Positions 10,140-18,904 of a stretch of DNA of 49,671 nt are shown piece by piece. The stretch is from assembly GCA_029068165.1 (NCBI GenBank), contig JAIEDA010000002.1:1-49671 (forward strand), in the 5' to 3' direction. The stretch comes from Clostridia bacterium (GTDB taxonomy: Bacteria; Bacillota; Clostridia; Christensenellales; UBA3700). The position numbers and the translations under genes were made by a program. The first letter of the stretch is position 1, and each line of letters opens with the position of its first letter. The notes beneath the pieces were generated by a model. It worked only from the letters and a program-made list of their open reading frames with translations. It was not told the origin of the DNA and did no database searches.

Positions 10140-11117
10140 ATGAAAAAAATGACTTTGTTGCAAACGCAAAAAGCTATCAAGGAATGTAAAGATACGTTTA
10201 TAGAAGCTTTGGCAGACGAGCTGTCTTTGAGCAGGGTTTCCGCTCCGCTTTTCGTCACAGCCGACAGCGGTCTTAACGACAATCTCAACGGCGTCGAACG
10301 TCCCGTGTCTTTTGATATTAAAGAGAGCGGCAAAGTCGCTGAAGTCGTACATTCTCTTGCCAAATGGAAAAGACTCGCGCTCAAAAAGTACGGATTTGAA
10401 ATGGGTACTGGACTTTACGCGGATATGAACGCTATCAGGCGCGACGAAATCGTCGACAATATCCATTCGCTTTACGTTGATCAGTGGGATTGGGAAAAGG
10501 TAATATCAAAGTCCGATCGCAATCTCGATTATCTCAAAAATATCGTTTCAAGCATCTACAAGGTAATCAAAAATACTACCGATAATATCAGGAGCAAATA
10601 CGGCTTGGATAAGGCGAACTTGCCCGATGAAATATATTTCGTAACTACGCAAGAGCTTGAGGATAGATATCCCGAATTGACTAGCGGAGAGCGAGAAAAC
10701 GCTATCGCCAAGGAAAAAGGCGCGGTGTTTATTATGCAAATAGGCGGCTTGCTCAAGAGCGGCAAGAAGCACGACGGAAGAGCTCCCGACTACGACGATT
10801 GGTCGCTCAACGGAGATATCTTAGTATATTATCCGGTGATAGGAAGAGGCTTGGAGCTTTCGTCTATGGCGATAAGAGTTGATAAGGAGTCGCTTCTTAG
10901 ACAGCTGCAAGCTGAGAACGTTACGGAAAGACTTGCGTTCCCGTTCCACAAAGCGCTTGTAAACGACGAACTTCCGCTGTCCGTCGGCGGCGGCATAGGT
11001 CAGTCAAGGCTTTGTATGTTTATGCTTGAAAAGCGTCACATAGGCGAGGTTCAGCCGTCGATTTGGAGCGATAGCGAGTTGGAAAAGTGCCGCAAAGCGG
11101 GAATTGAATTGCTATAA
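10140..11117 (+). CDS. asnA: Aspartate--ammonia ligase (AsnA)
   Basis: Makes asparagine from aspartate, ammonia and ATP; AsnA is related to class II aspartyl/asparaginyl-tRNA synthetases. Family blocks are intact: the N-terminal LLQTQKAIKECKD, RRDEIVDNIHSLYVDQWDWE, YPELTSGERENAIAKE, DDWSLNGDILVYYPV and the C-terminal GGGIGQSRLCMFML, the class II motif-3 arginine region. I start at the ATG at 10140 because AGGTGG lies five bases before it; the in-frame GTG at 10131 would sit on that site. The result, 325 residues, matches the usual 330 or so. It uses free ammonia, unlike the glutamine-dependent AsnB, and sits in the same transcription unit as glnS. Confidence 0.95.
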   Translation: MKKMTLLQTQKAIKECKDTFIEALADELSLSRVSAPLFVTADSGLNDNLNGVERPVSFDIKESGKVAEVVHSLAKWKRLALKKYGFEMGTGLYADMNAIRRDEIVDNIHSLYVDQWDWEKVISKSDRNLDYLKNIVSSIYKVIKNTTDNIRSKYGLDKANLPDEIYFVTTQELEDRYPELTSGERENAIAKEKGAVFIMQIGGLLKSGKKHDGRAPDYDDWSLNGDILVYYPVIGRGLELSSMAIRVDKESLLRQLQAENVTERLAFPFHKALVNDELPLSVGGGIGQSRLCMFMLEKRHIGEVQPSIWSDSELEKCRKAGIELL

Positions 11118-11163
11118 AAACCGCGCGCCTCTAATTCACTATACGATAAAATAAGGATAGTTT

Positions 11164-12219
11164 ATGAATTACTTGTTCTTTGATATAGAATGCGCCAACT
11201 GTTTTGGCGGCAAGGGAAAAATTTGCAGTTTCGGCTACGTATTGGCCGATATGAATTTTAATATCGTAGAACAAAAAGATATTCTTATAAATCCCGACAG
11301 CAAGTTTCATCTAGGGCGCGCCGACGGCGAAGGCATAGAGCTCGGCTATCCCAAAGAAGAGTTTTTGAAAAGCCCTAAGTTTGATTATTTCTACGATAGA
11401 ATAAAAGCTATTTTAGAGGACGAAAACGTAATCATATTCGGTCATTCCGTCATCAACGACATCAACTTTTTACTCGCCGAGTGCGTGAGATATAGGAAAC
11501 CTTATTTCACGTTTAAGGCGTACGATACGCAAGTGCTGCACAGGCATTTTATGCCTGACAGCAAGGAGAACGGCTTGGGCAAGATTTGCGCGAGTTTTGA
11601 GATTGACGTAGAGAATTTACATAGAAGCGATTACGACGCTTACCTTACTATGAGCGTGGCGAAAAAGCTTTGCGAAAGTCGCGGCGTTTCTATGGAACAA
11701 CTGCTTGAAGAGTGTCCTAATTGTTACTACTCGGTCGACAACGGCGTAGTCGTAAATCATTACGTAACGATTTCCTATTCCAAAAAACTCACCGAATACG
11801 CGCGCCGCGTAAAGCCCGACCGTAGGACGTTGAAAAAGAGCTTGGTCAAGAATATGACGTTTGGATTTTCACTCGATTTTGAAAAGGAGAAATTTAAGCA
11901 GGCGCTGTTTTTGGTCAATTCAATTAGACGGCAGGCGGGCAACTATTCGATACGCTCTAGTAAGATGCACTATTTTTTGGCGTACGGCGAAGAATGCGCC
12001 CGCACGCAAAACGTAAAAGCGTTGGAAGATTCCACTGTAGAGGTGCTGGACGAAGAGAAAATTTTGCAACTGCTTAATATCAAACCTGAAATTTACGAGC
12101 AAGTAAAGTCTTGGAGCTTGGGTAGAATTAAGTCGTACGGCATTCCCAAAATCAGGAGAAAATTCATAGACGCAGCGAAAGAGAATTGCTCTAAAGAGAG
12201 TGAAGAAAACAATACGTAA
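11164..12219 (+). CDS. DEDDh 3'-5' exonuclease with BRCT-like tail
   Basis: The N-terminal 175 residues are an RNase T/DnaQ-type exonuclease: D7 and E9 in FFDIE, D99 in GHSVINDINF, and H153 with D158 in HRSDYDA form the two-metal DEDDh site. Such proteins trim DNA or RNA 3' ends; a polymerase-proofreading epsilon role is possible but not shown. The C-terminal part (about 235-305) has the pattern of a BRCT domain: a beta strand FGFSLDF, a helix with SIRRQAGNYS, then MHYFLAYGEECARTQNVKAL and a closing DEEKILQLL. BRCT-exonuclease fusions are known in Bacillota, but I infer the BRCT only from pattern. It is the last gene of the fhs operon and is closed by a strong terminator. Confidence 0.82.
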   Translation: MNYLFFDIECANCFGGKGKICSFGYVLADMNFNIVEQKDILINPDSKFHLGRADGEGIELGYPKEEFLKSPKFDYFYDRIKAILEDENVIIFGHSVINDINFLLAECVRYRKPYFTFKAYDTQVLHRHFMPDSKENGLGKICASFEIDVENLHRSDYDAYLTMSVAKKLCESRGVSMEQLLEECPNCYYSVDNGVVVNHYVTISYSKKLTEYARRVKPDRRTLKKSLVKNMTFGFSLDFEKEKFKQALFLVNSIRRQAGNYSIRSSKMHYFLAYGEECARTQNVKALEDSTVEVLDEEKILQLLNIKPEIYEQVKSWSLGRIKSYGIPKIRRKFIDAAKENCSKESEENNT

Positions 12220-12231
12220 TCAACGACGTTT

Positions 12232-12259
12232 CGGACGGCTTTTTTGCCGTCCGTTTTTT
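12232..12259 (+). terminator. Intrinsic terminator of the fhs operon
   Basis: An 8-bp GC-rich stem CGGACGGC / GCCGTCCG with a six-T loop is followed by six T. It lies 12 bases after the exonuclease stop. Confidence 0.93.
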
Positions 12260-12272
12260 GTAAGTATTACTA

Positions 12273-12301
12273 TTGCAATAAACATTTAGATATGGTATAA
12301 T
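12273..12301 (+). promoter_or_regulatory. Promoter upstream of the rsmF-like gene
   Basis: TTGCAA at 12273-12278, a 17-bp spacer, and TATAAT at 12296-12301 preceded by TGG (extended -10). The ATG is 36 bases further on. This is the only strong promoter I see before the whole 12.3-20.7 kb gene run. Confidence 0.82.
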
Positions 12302-12337
12302 TTTTTATTGAAAGTAAGGTAAGAGAAACGAGGAATT

Positions 12338-13681
12338 ATGGTAGATTTGCCGCAGGAATTTTTGGCTAGAATGAAGCGTATGTTGGGCGACGAGTTCGAC
12401 GCTTTTTTGGCAAGTTACGAAAAGGACAAAATTTCCGCGCTGCGAATAAATACTCTCAAGACTGACGGCGAAGAGGTCAGGAAAGCTTTTTCGCTCAAAC
12501 ACGTTGATTGGTGCGATCAAGGATATTACTACGAAGCTGAAGAAAGACCGGGGAAGAGCGTTTTGCACGAGGGCGGAGCTTACTATATTCAAGAGCCGAG
12601 CGCGATGGCAGTCGTGGAAAATCTCAAGATTGAAGAGGGCGATATGGTGTTGGATCTATGCGCCGCTCCCGGGGGCAAAAGTACGCAAATCGCCGCCAAG
12701 CTTAATTCGACGGGACTTCTCATCGCCAACGAGATAATACCGTCGAGAGCAAAAATACTTTCGCAAAATATCGAGAGAATGGGAGTGAAGAATTGCATCG
12801 TCTTGAACGAAAGCCCCAAATCGCTCGCCGATAGGTTTTGCGGTATATTCGACAAGATTTTGGTCGACGCCCCCTGCTCGGGCGAGGGAATGTTTAGAAA
12901 AAATCCGTCGGCAATAGACGAGTGGTCGGAAGACAATGTTGCAGCTTGCAAGCAAAGACAGTTGGATATTTTGGAGCAAGCCGCAACTATGCTTAAAAGC
13001 GGCGGAAGAATGGTCTATTCGACTTGCACTTTTTCATTGGAAGAGAATGAGGAAGTAATCGACGAATTCTTATCTAGACACGAAGATTTCGAGGTTGCGC
13101 CGCCCGTTTTTGAATTTTGCAAAGGCTTTCCGATTAAGGGCGGAACCCGCAACGAAGAGCTAGCGTTGACGAATAGAATTTTTCCGCATAAATTTGTAGG
13201 CGAGGGACATTACTTTGCCGTATTGCAGCGTAAGGGAAGTCTAGAAAAGAAAAGTTATTCCCGACAGTCCCCAAAGATAAGTCCCGCGCAGGTCAAGATA
13301 TTTGACGATTGGCAAAGGCAAAACCTGAATATACAATTTGCTGCGAATCTATCTTTCGGGGATAATCTATACGCGATGCCTGAGGGTACGCCTAAATTAA
13401 ACGGACTTAAGGTCGAGAGGGCGGGATTACACTTAGGTTTGATATTAAAGAATAGATTTGAGCCGTCGCATTCGCTTGCTTTGGCGCTCAATACAAGTCA
13501 AGCCAAGAGGTCGTTGAATCTCACGCAAGAGGAAGCCGTAAAGTATATCGGCGGTCAAACGCTTGAGCGCGAGGGCGAAAAGGGATGGAGTTTAGCCGCG
13601 TACGACGGCATAACGTTAGGTTGGTGCAAGCTCGACGGAATATATGCAAAAAATCATTACCCGAAAGGACTTAGGAGATAG
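12338..13681 (+). CDS. rsmF: rRNA cytosine-C5 methyltransferase, RsmF/RsmB family
   Basis: SAM-dependent enzyme that places 5-methylcytosine on 16S rRNA during ribosome assembly. The Rossmann core has motif I LDLCAAPGGKST, motif IV VDAPCSGEGMFRKNP and the second catalytic cysteine in YSTCTFS-LEENE, the hallmark pair of RNA m5C enzymes. A C-terminal PUA-like part (residues about 330-447, with GLKVERAGLHLG and a closing GWCKLDGIYAKNHYPKGLRR-type end) fits the longer RsmF/YebU form rather than RsmB. The 447 residues match Gram-positive members. The exact target base cannot be read from sequence. It heads a run of sugar-related genes; its stop overlaps the next gene's leader by bases only. Confidence 0.9.
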   Translation: MVDLPQEFLARMKRMLGDEFDAFLASYEKDKISALRINTLKTDGEEVRKAFSLKHVDWCDQGYYYEAEERPGKSVLHEGGAYYIQEPSAMAVVENLKIEEGDMVLDLCAAPGGKSTQIAAKLNSTGLLIANEIIPSRAKILSQNIERMGVKNCIVLNESPKSLADRFCGIFDKILVDAPCSGEGMFRKNPSAIDEWSEDNVAACKQRQLDILEQAATMLKSGGRMVYSTCTFSLEENEEVIDEFLSRHEDFEVAPPVFEFCKGFPIKGGTRNEELALTNRIFPHKFVGEGHYFAVLQRKGSLEKKSYSRQSPKISPAQVKIFDDWQRQNLNIQFAANLSFGDNLYAMPEGTPKLNGLKVERAGLHLGLILKNRFEPSHSLALALNTSQAKRSLNLTQEEAVKYIGGQTLEREGEKGWSLAAYDGITLGWCKLDGIYAKNHYPKGLRR

Positions 13682-13682
13682 A

Positions 13683-14630
13683 ATGAAGATAGTTATTCTT
13701 GACGGATATACGACTGACGAGGGCAGTCTTAGTTGGGACGGACTTGCTAAGCTTGGAGAATTTGAGTATTACGAGAGGACTTTGCCCGAGGAAAGATACG
13801 CAAGGGCGAAAGACGCGGAGATACTCATTGCCAACAAGGTTATCCTCGATAGGGAGTTTTTGGCGAAGTTGCCGAAACTCAAGTATATAGGTTTGCTTTC
13901 GACGGGGTTTAATACCGTGGATATAGAGTACGCCAAGAGCAAGAATATCCCCGTGTGCAATATCCCCGACTATTCCACGAAATCGGTCGCGCAGCTCACT
14001 CTTGCGTTGTTGTTAGAGTTGACTATGGCGGTAGGGAATCACAACGCTTCGGTGACGAACGGCGAGTGGGCAAAGAGCAAAGATTTTTGCTATCGAGTTC
14101 AGGACATAATAGAGCTTGACGGAAAGACTATAGGTCTTATAGGTTACGGCGCAATCGCCAAAGCAGTAGCGAAAATAGCTAAAGCGTTGGGTATGAACGT
14201 ATTGGCGAATAGACGTACTCAGTTTGTAAGCGACGGCGTTGCAAGCTATGCAAGCTTGGACGAGCTGTATGCTCAAAGCGACGTGATAAGTATGCACTGT
14301 CCTATGAACGCCGACAGCGACAAGCTTATCGACGGCGAGGCTATAGCGAAGATGAAAAATGGAGTGTTAATTATAAATACCGCTCGCGGCGGAGTGGTGG
14401 ACGAAACGGCTATACGGCAGGGTTTAGATAGCGGAAAGATAGGAGGTTACGGCGCCGACGTACTCTCTTGCGAGCCGCCTAAAGAAATCGTATTGATAGG
14501 AGCTCCTAGGTGTTATATTACTCCGCATATAGCTTGGGCTTCGGTAGAGGCGAGGTCAAGGCTAATGGATATAGCCGTCGACAACGTAAAAGCCTACTTG
14601 AGCGGCAAGGTCAAAAACTGCGTTTACTAA
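13683..14630 (+). CDS. D-2-hydroxyacid dehydrogenase (glycerate dehydrogenase type)
   Basis: NAD-dependent oxidation or reduction of a 2-hydroxyacid/2-ketoacid pair. The split catalytic domain encloses a Rossmann fold with GLIGYGAIAKAVAKIAKALG; the substrate arginine lies in INTARGGVVDE and the catalytic histidine in ITPHIAWAS. The GLSTGFNTVD and DYSTKSVAQL segments resemble glycerate/hydroxypyruvate reductases. I begin at 13683 because AGGAG sits five bases before it; an upstream in-frame ATG at 13644 lies inside rsmF without a ribosome site. The product has 315 residues, normal for the family. The substrate is unknown; serine/glycerate metabolism with the following aminotransferase is a reasonable inference. 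Confidence 0.92.
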   Translation: MKIVILDGYTTDEGSLSWDGLAKLGEFEYYERTLPEERYARAKDAEILIANKVILDREFLAKLPKLKYIGLLSTGFNTVDIEYAKSKNIPVCNIPDYSTKSVAQLTLALLLELTMAVGNHNASVTNGEWAKSKDFCYRVQDIIELDGKTIGLIGYGAIAKAVAKIAKALGMNVLANRRTQFVSDGVASYASLDELYAQSDVISMHCPMNADSDKLIDGEAIAKMKNGVLIINTARGGVVDETAIRQGLDSGKIGGYGADVLSCEPPKEIVLIGAPRCYITPHIAWASVEARSRLMDIAVDNVKAYLSGKVKNCVY

Positions 14631-14772
14631 CAATCGCATCGCGCGTATTCTTTGCGATAAAAGTATAGAGGCGGAGAAGCGCGTAGACGATAAATAGATA
14701 ATAGGTAGAGCAATAAATAAAAATGAGTAAAGAAAAAATTACGCGAAAAGCGAGGATATAGCGAGGTGAAAT

Positions 14773-15957
14773 ATGATTTCTAAAAAGATAAAAAGCATTA
14801 TGGAATCGGGTTCGGCGATTAGGGCGATGTTTGAAGAGGGAAAAAGACTTGCCGATATTTACGGCAAGGAAAACGTCTACGATTTCTCTCTCGGCAATCC
14901 GAGCGTACCCGCGCCTAAAAAGATAAATCTTGCGATAGAGCAAATCGCTAAGAGCGAAGACCCGTTGACGTTGCACGGTTATATGAGCAACAGCGGTTAC
15001 GTTTGTACGCGAAAGGCTATCGCCGACAATCTCAACAAAAGATTTGGCTGCAGCTATAGCGAGAACAATATAATTATGACCGTCGGCGCGGCGGGCGGTA
15101 TCAACGTGGCGCTCAAGTCGATAGTCAACGAGGGAGAAGAAGTCGTAGTTATCGCTCCGTACTTTGGAGAGTACAACAACTATATTTCAAACGTCGGCGG
15201 CAGGACAGTCGTCGTTCCGCCCAATCCTCCAACCTTTCAGCCTAATTTGAAAGCTTTGGAAGAGGCGGTAACTTGCAAGACAAGAGCGGTTATTATCAAC
15301 ACTCCCAACAACCCCAGCGGCGTAGTGTATTCGGCGCAAACGCTTAGCAAGTTGAGCCAAATTCTTAAGAAAAAGAGCGAACAATTCTCAAGCGTTATAT
15401 ACTTGATTTCCGACGAGCCGTATAGGGAACTCGTCTACGACGGCGTACAAGTTCCGTTCGTTCCCGACTTCTACGACAACACTATTATCGCATATTCATT
15501 TTCCAAATCGTTATCGCTGCCGGGCGAGCGCATAGGTTATCTTGCGATACCCAACGAGGCGGACGGTTACGAAGAGTTGGCAGCTGCGTGCGGCGTATCA
15601 ACGAGAATACTCGGCTTCGTCAACGCTCCGTCATTGCAACAGCTTGTGATAGAAAAATGTATTGACGAAAAGACTGACGTTTCGGCGTATGACCGCAATA
15701 GAGAACTTCTATACTCGGCGTTAAGCGACTATGGCTTTGAGTGCGTAAAACCCGAGGGCGCGTTTTATATGTTTGTCAAAAGTCCTATTGAAGAGAGCGA
15801 ATTTGTCGCTAAGGCAAAGTCTTACAACTTGCTTATAGTAGGAGGTAAGAGCTTCGCTTGCGAGGGATATGTGAGAATTGCCTACTGTGTGAGCTACGAT
15901 ATGATCAAGGCAAGCCTGCCCGCTTTCAAGAAGCTTGCGCAAGAGGTTTTAGTATAA
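14773..15957 (+). CDS. PLP-dependent class I/II aminotransferase
   Basis: Transfers an amino group between an amino acid and a 2-keto acid in the cytoplasm. Fold type I signatures: INTPNNPSG (PLP and substrate contact), ISDEPYRELVY (Asp and Tyr to the cofactor), and the Schiff-base lysine K245 in YSFSKSLSLPGERIGY, followed by the phosphate-binding arginine. The N-terminus FSLGNPSVPAP is typical of aspartate/aromatic-type enzymes and 394 residues is the usual length. GAGGTG precedes the ATG. The 142-base gap before it shows no clear promoter. Together with the hydroxyacid dehydrogenase it could interconvert hydroxypyruvate and serine, but that pairing is inference and the substrate is open. 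Confidence 0.93.
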   Translation: MISKKIKSIMESGSAIRAMFEEGKRLADIYGKENVYDFSLGNPSVPAPKKINLAIEQIAKSEDPLTLHGYMSNSGYVCTRKAIADNLNKRFGCSYSENNIIMTVGAAGGINVALKSIVNEGEEVVVIAPYFGEYNNYISNVGGRTVVVPPNPPTFQPNLKALEEAVTCKTRAVIINTPNNPSGVVYSAQTLSKLSQILKKKSEQFSSVIYLISDEPYRELVYDGVQVPFVPDFYDNTIIAYSFSKSLSLPGERIGYLAIPNEADGYEELAAACGVSTRILGFVNAPSLQQLVIEKCIDEKTDVSAYDRNRELLYSALSDYGFECVKPEGAFYMFVKSPIEESEFVAKAKSYNLLIVGGKSFACEGYVRIAYCVSYDMIKASLPAFKKLAQEVLV

Positions 15958-15983
15958 ACACAAAGCCGATATTAGGGGGAAAA

Positions 15984-16859
15984 ATGAGTATTATAAAATC
16001 AAACACGCTGCGCGTGGAGATAAACGAAAAAGGAAGTACGCTAGAGAGTTTTTACGATACGCTGAAAGATAAGGAACTGCTTTGGCAAGGAAGCGAGGAT
16101 AGTTGGACGGGTAAGGACGTTACGATTTTTCCTTTCGTCGCAAGGCTCAAAGACGGATATTATACGGCGGACGGAAAGGACTATAAAATGCCGTTGCACG
16201 GTCTTTGCGTAGAGCGCGACTTCCAAATCGTAAGCCAAAGTCAAAGCAAAGTGGAGCATAAGTTCGTCTACGGCGAGGATACTTTGGAGAGCTATCCATA
16301 TAAGTTCGATTTGAGGATAATACACGAAGTCGTCGGCGATAGATATATCAAGACCATGAAGGTGAAAAACTTGGGAGATTGCGATATGTATTTTGCGCTC
16401 GGGGCTCATCCCGCGATTGCTCTTACTTCAAAGGGCGATTGCGACACGTCGGAAAATTATATACGCTTTCCCAAGACTATGCGCCCCAAAAATTACTACC
16501 TCAACGAAGAAGGGCATTTTATTACGCGTAAAGGCGAGTTTGAAGGTTTTGACAAATTATATTGCGACAAAAAGCTGATGCAAAAGTACGCTACGCTTAT
16601 ACTGACCGACGAAGAGTTTGAAAGCTTGGACGTGGTTAGGGGCGACGGAGTTGAGATAGCTTTCGAGCTCAATAAGCCTCCGATTTTGGCGTTTTGGTCG
16701 CACCCGCAAAATGGAGAATATATTTGCGTCGAGCCGTGGTGGGGAATACCCGATTTCGTCAACCCGAAAAGAAATATAAACGAAAAAGAGCTTATCAATA
16801 AGCTTGCCGCCGAAGAAGAATTTGAATATAGTTTTTCAATGCAAATAAAGAAGAGGTAG
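15984..16859 (+). CDS. Aldose 1-epimerase family protein (LacX-like)
   Basis: Galactose-mutarotase-like superfamily protein of 291 residues, one domain of beta-sandwich type. Visible family features are the FPFVARLKDGYY substrate loop, the histidine in MPLHGL, the second histidine in LGAHPAIAL and the C-terminal CVEPWWGIPD with its catalytic-type glutamate. I use the ATG at 15984 because AGGGGGA lies just before it; the longer in-frame reading from 15858 would overlap the aminotransferase by 100 bases. It sits 12 bases before the sialidase, so it probably acts on a sugar anomer of the same pathway; free sialic acid or N-acetylmannosamine are candidates by context only. Confidence 0.88.
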   Translation: MSIIKSNTLRVEINEKGSTLESFYDTLKDKELLWQGSEDSWTGKDVTIFPFVARLKDGYYTADGKDYKMPLHGLCVERDFQIVSQSQSKVEHKFVYGEDTLESYPYKFDLRIIHEVVGDRYIKTMKVKNLGDCDMYFALGAHPAIALTSKGDCDTSENYIRFPKTMRPKNYYLNEEGHFITRKGEFEGFDKLYCDKKLMQKYATLILTDEEFESLDVVRGDGVEIAFELNKPPILAFWSHPQNGEYICVEPWWGIPDFVNPKRNINEKELINKLAAEEEFEYSFSMQIKKR

Positions 16860-16871
16860 AGAGGAAAAATT

Positions 16872-18194
16872 ATGAACATCCCTACGGTAACGAAAGTATT
16901 TTCAAAGGAGAGCGGCAGGGCGGAGCATTACCGCATACCGTCAATAATAAAGACTAAGAGAGGAACGCTTGTCGCTTGCGCTGACGAGAGGTTTTTTACC
17001 GCAAGGGACAACCCCAACAGGATAGACAAAGTAGTACGAAGGTCCGTTGACGACGGCGCTACTTGGCAAGAGCAAATAGTTGCGGTCGAAGAAATTGGCG
17101 AATCGCAAACCGACGCTTCGGCGGCTATCGACCCCGCGCTTTTGTACGACGAAGATACGGATACGATATTTATGCTCTACAGTCATACTCCCGCGGGCGT
17201 GGGTATTTTAAACTGTCGCAACGGTATAGGTCAGGATAAAGACGGCAATCTCTATTTATACGAGGGGAAGAAGAGATATATTCTAAAGGGCGATAGCGTT
17301 TACTTTGAAAACGGCGAAAAGAATCCCGATTGGCAAGCGCGCGAAAACGGCGATTTGTTTTTCAAAGGCGAGCCTGCCGGCAATTACAAACTCAAGTCGG
17401 GCAAACTCAAGGAACTTCTCACTTCTCACGTCTATATATTAACAAGCGAGGACGACGGCTTGACTTGGTCTAAGCCGAGGAATATCACCTATCAAGTCAA
17501 GGAAAAGTATATGTCGTTCATAGGCGCGGGACCTGGCGTAGGTATTTGCGTCAAAGAGGGCAAATACAAGGGCAGGCTGATTTTTCCTATATACTACAAT
17601 ACTTCGCCCATTCCCACGACGGGAATTTTGATGCTGTCGGCTTGCGTAATGTACAGCGACGACAAGGGCAAGACTTGGCGTAGAGGTAAATCTCCCAATC
17701 AAACGAGAAAGCGTCTTGGCGTCAAAATAGGACATAGAATAGTCGCCGACTGGGACTGCATTACCGAAAGCCAGCTTATAGAACTTCCAAACGGTCAGTT
17801 GAAACTTTTTATGCGCAACCATTCGCGTAAAAAACTCGTCGCCACCGCGCTGAGCGACGACGGCGGAGCTACTTGGCATTCTTATAAGCACAACCTAGAG
17901 TTGCCGCAATGTATTTGTCAATGCAGCGTGACCAAGGGCGAGGACGACGGAAAAGAAGTGACGGTCTTTCTCAACGCCGCCGACAAAAAAGCTCGTCGGA
18001 ACGGTGTGATAAGACTGTCCTACGACTACGGCGAAACTTTCCCATACTGCAAACTGATAAAAGAGGGAGAATTTGTCTATAGCAGTATCGTTTGGCTAGG
18101 CGGGGGCAAAGTGGGAGTTTTGTACGAAGAAGACACCAAGCACGAAGAAATAAATTACACTGTCGTTTCGCTTGATTTTATTAAAGAAAAGTAA
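16872..18194 (+). CDS. nanH: Sialidase (BNR/Asp-box neuraminidase)
   Basis: Exo-alpha-sialidase of the six-bladed GH33 type, releasing terminal sialic acid. The N-terminal YRIP motif carries the first substrate arginine (R21), followed by the ADER arginine and an aspartate in RDNPNRID. Asp-box repeats appear five times: SVDDGATW, SEDDGLTW, SDDKGKTW, SDDGGATW and SYDYGETF. Further triad arginines lie in GRLIFPIY and LKLFMRN, the glutamate in TESQLIELPNG, and the catalytic tyrosine near residue 403 in VYSSIVW. An insert at about 115-185 precedes blade two. There is no signal peptide or anchor: the protein starts MNIPTVTKVF. That suggests a cytoplasmic enzyme acting on imported sialosides, or export by an unseen route. 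It is followed directly by nanE, nanK and nanA. Confidence 0.94.
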   Translation: MNIPTVTKVFSKESGRAEHYRIPSIIKTKRGTLVACADERFFTARDNPNRIDKVVRRSVDDGATWQEQIVAVEEIGESQTDASAAIDPALLYDEDTDTIFMLYSHTPAGVGILNCRNGIGQDKDGNLYLYEGKKRYILKGDSVYFENGEKNPDWQARENGDLFFKGEPAGNYKLKSGKLKELLTSHVYILTSEDDGLTWSKPRNITYQVKEKYMSFIGAGPGVGICVKEGKYKGRLIFPIYYNTSPIPTTGILMLSACVMYSDDKGKTWRRGKSPNQTRKRLGVKIGHRIVADWDCITESQLIELPNGQLKLFMRNHSRKKLVATALSDDGGATWHSYKHNLELPQCICQCSVTKGEDDGKEVTVFLNAADKKARRNGVIRLSYDYGETFPYCKLIKEGEFVYSSIVWLGGGKVGVLYEEDTKHEEINYTVVSLDFIKEK

Positions 18195-18226
18195 TATCAT
18201 TGCCTTAGGCGTTTTAGGAGATTAAA

Positions 18227-18904
18227 ATGGCAAACTTGAAAAGAGGACTGATAGTATCCTGTCAGGCGGTAAAGGGAGAACCTCTCTACGGACTCGGCAT
18301 AATGGGATATTTCGCGCGGGCTGCGGTCGCGGGCGGCGCAGTAGGCATTAGAGCCAACTACGTAAGCGATATTAAAGATATTCAAAGAGAAGTCGACGTA
18401 CCTATCATAGGAATAATCAAGGCGACTTACGAGGATAGCGACGTATATATCACGCCTACGCTCAAAGAGGTAAAGGACTTGATAGAGGTAGGCTGCGAAG
18501 TGATAGCTTTGGACTGTACTAAAAGGCAAAGACCCAACGGCGAAAAGTTGGAGGACTTGGTGGCTTATATCAGGAAGAACGCCCCGAAGATAGAGATAAT
18601 GGCTGATTGCTCCGATTTTGAGGATGCAACTATGGCGCGCGAGCTGGGTTTTGACTATATAGGTTCGACTATGAGAGGATATACGCCGTATACGAAAGGA
18701 ATAGAAATTCCAGACGTAGATTTTCTTTCCAAGCTCGTAAAGACTTTCCCCGATACGAAGATTATTGCCGAGGGAGGTATTTGGGAGAGCGCTCAACTCG
18801 AAAAGGTTTGCGCTTGCGGCGTTTACGCAGTAGTAATAGGCAGCAGTATCACCAGACCTAAAGATATTACGCAAAGATTTGTCGGAGCGATGAAATTATG
18901 TTAG
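18227..18904 (+). CDS. nanE: N-acetylmannosamine-6-phosphate 2-epimerase
   Basis: Converts ManNAc-6-phosphate to GlcNAc-6-phosphate, the step that hands sialic acid carbon to amino-sugar catabolism. The TIM barrel begins LKRGLIVSCQAVKGEPLYG, the NanE signature; IIGIIKATYEDSDVYITPT carries the active-site lysine, ALDCTKRQRPNGE the conserved Asp-Arg block, and IIAEGGIW plus AVVIGSSITRP the phosphate-binding end. At 225 residues it is full length. AGGAG lies eight bases before the ATG. Its last seven bases overlap nanK, which implies coupled translation. Confidence 0.96.
   Translation: MANLKRGLIVSCQAVKGEPLYGLGIMGYFARAAVAGGAVGIRANYVSDIKDIQREVDVPIIGIIKATYEDSDVYITPTLKEVKDLIEVGCEVIALDCTKRQRPNGEKLEDLVAYIRKNAPKIEIMADCSDFEDATMARELGFDYIGSTMRGYTPYTKGIEIPDVDFLSKLVKTFPDTKIIAEGGIWESAQLEKVCACGVYAVVIGSSITRPKDITQRFVGAMKLC

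Noticed and set aside
14723..14761. A 12-residue reading frame just before the aminotransferase, possible leader peptide
   Set aside because: No regulatory codon run, no attenuator hairpin after it; likely chance.
15858..15983. Longer N-terminus for the aldose-epimerase protein
   Set aside because: It would overlap the aminotransferase by 100 bases; the ATG at 15984 follows AGGGGGA.
18197..18874. A 225-residue - strand frame opposite nanE
   Set aside because: Shadow of nanE, equal in length by coincidence; no motifs and no ribosome site.
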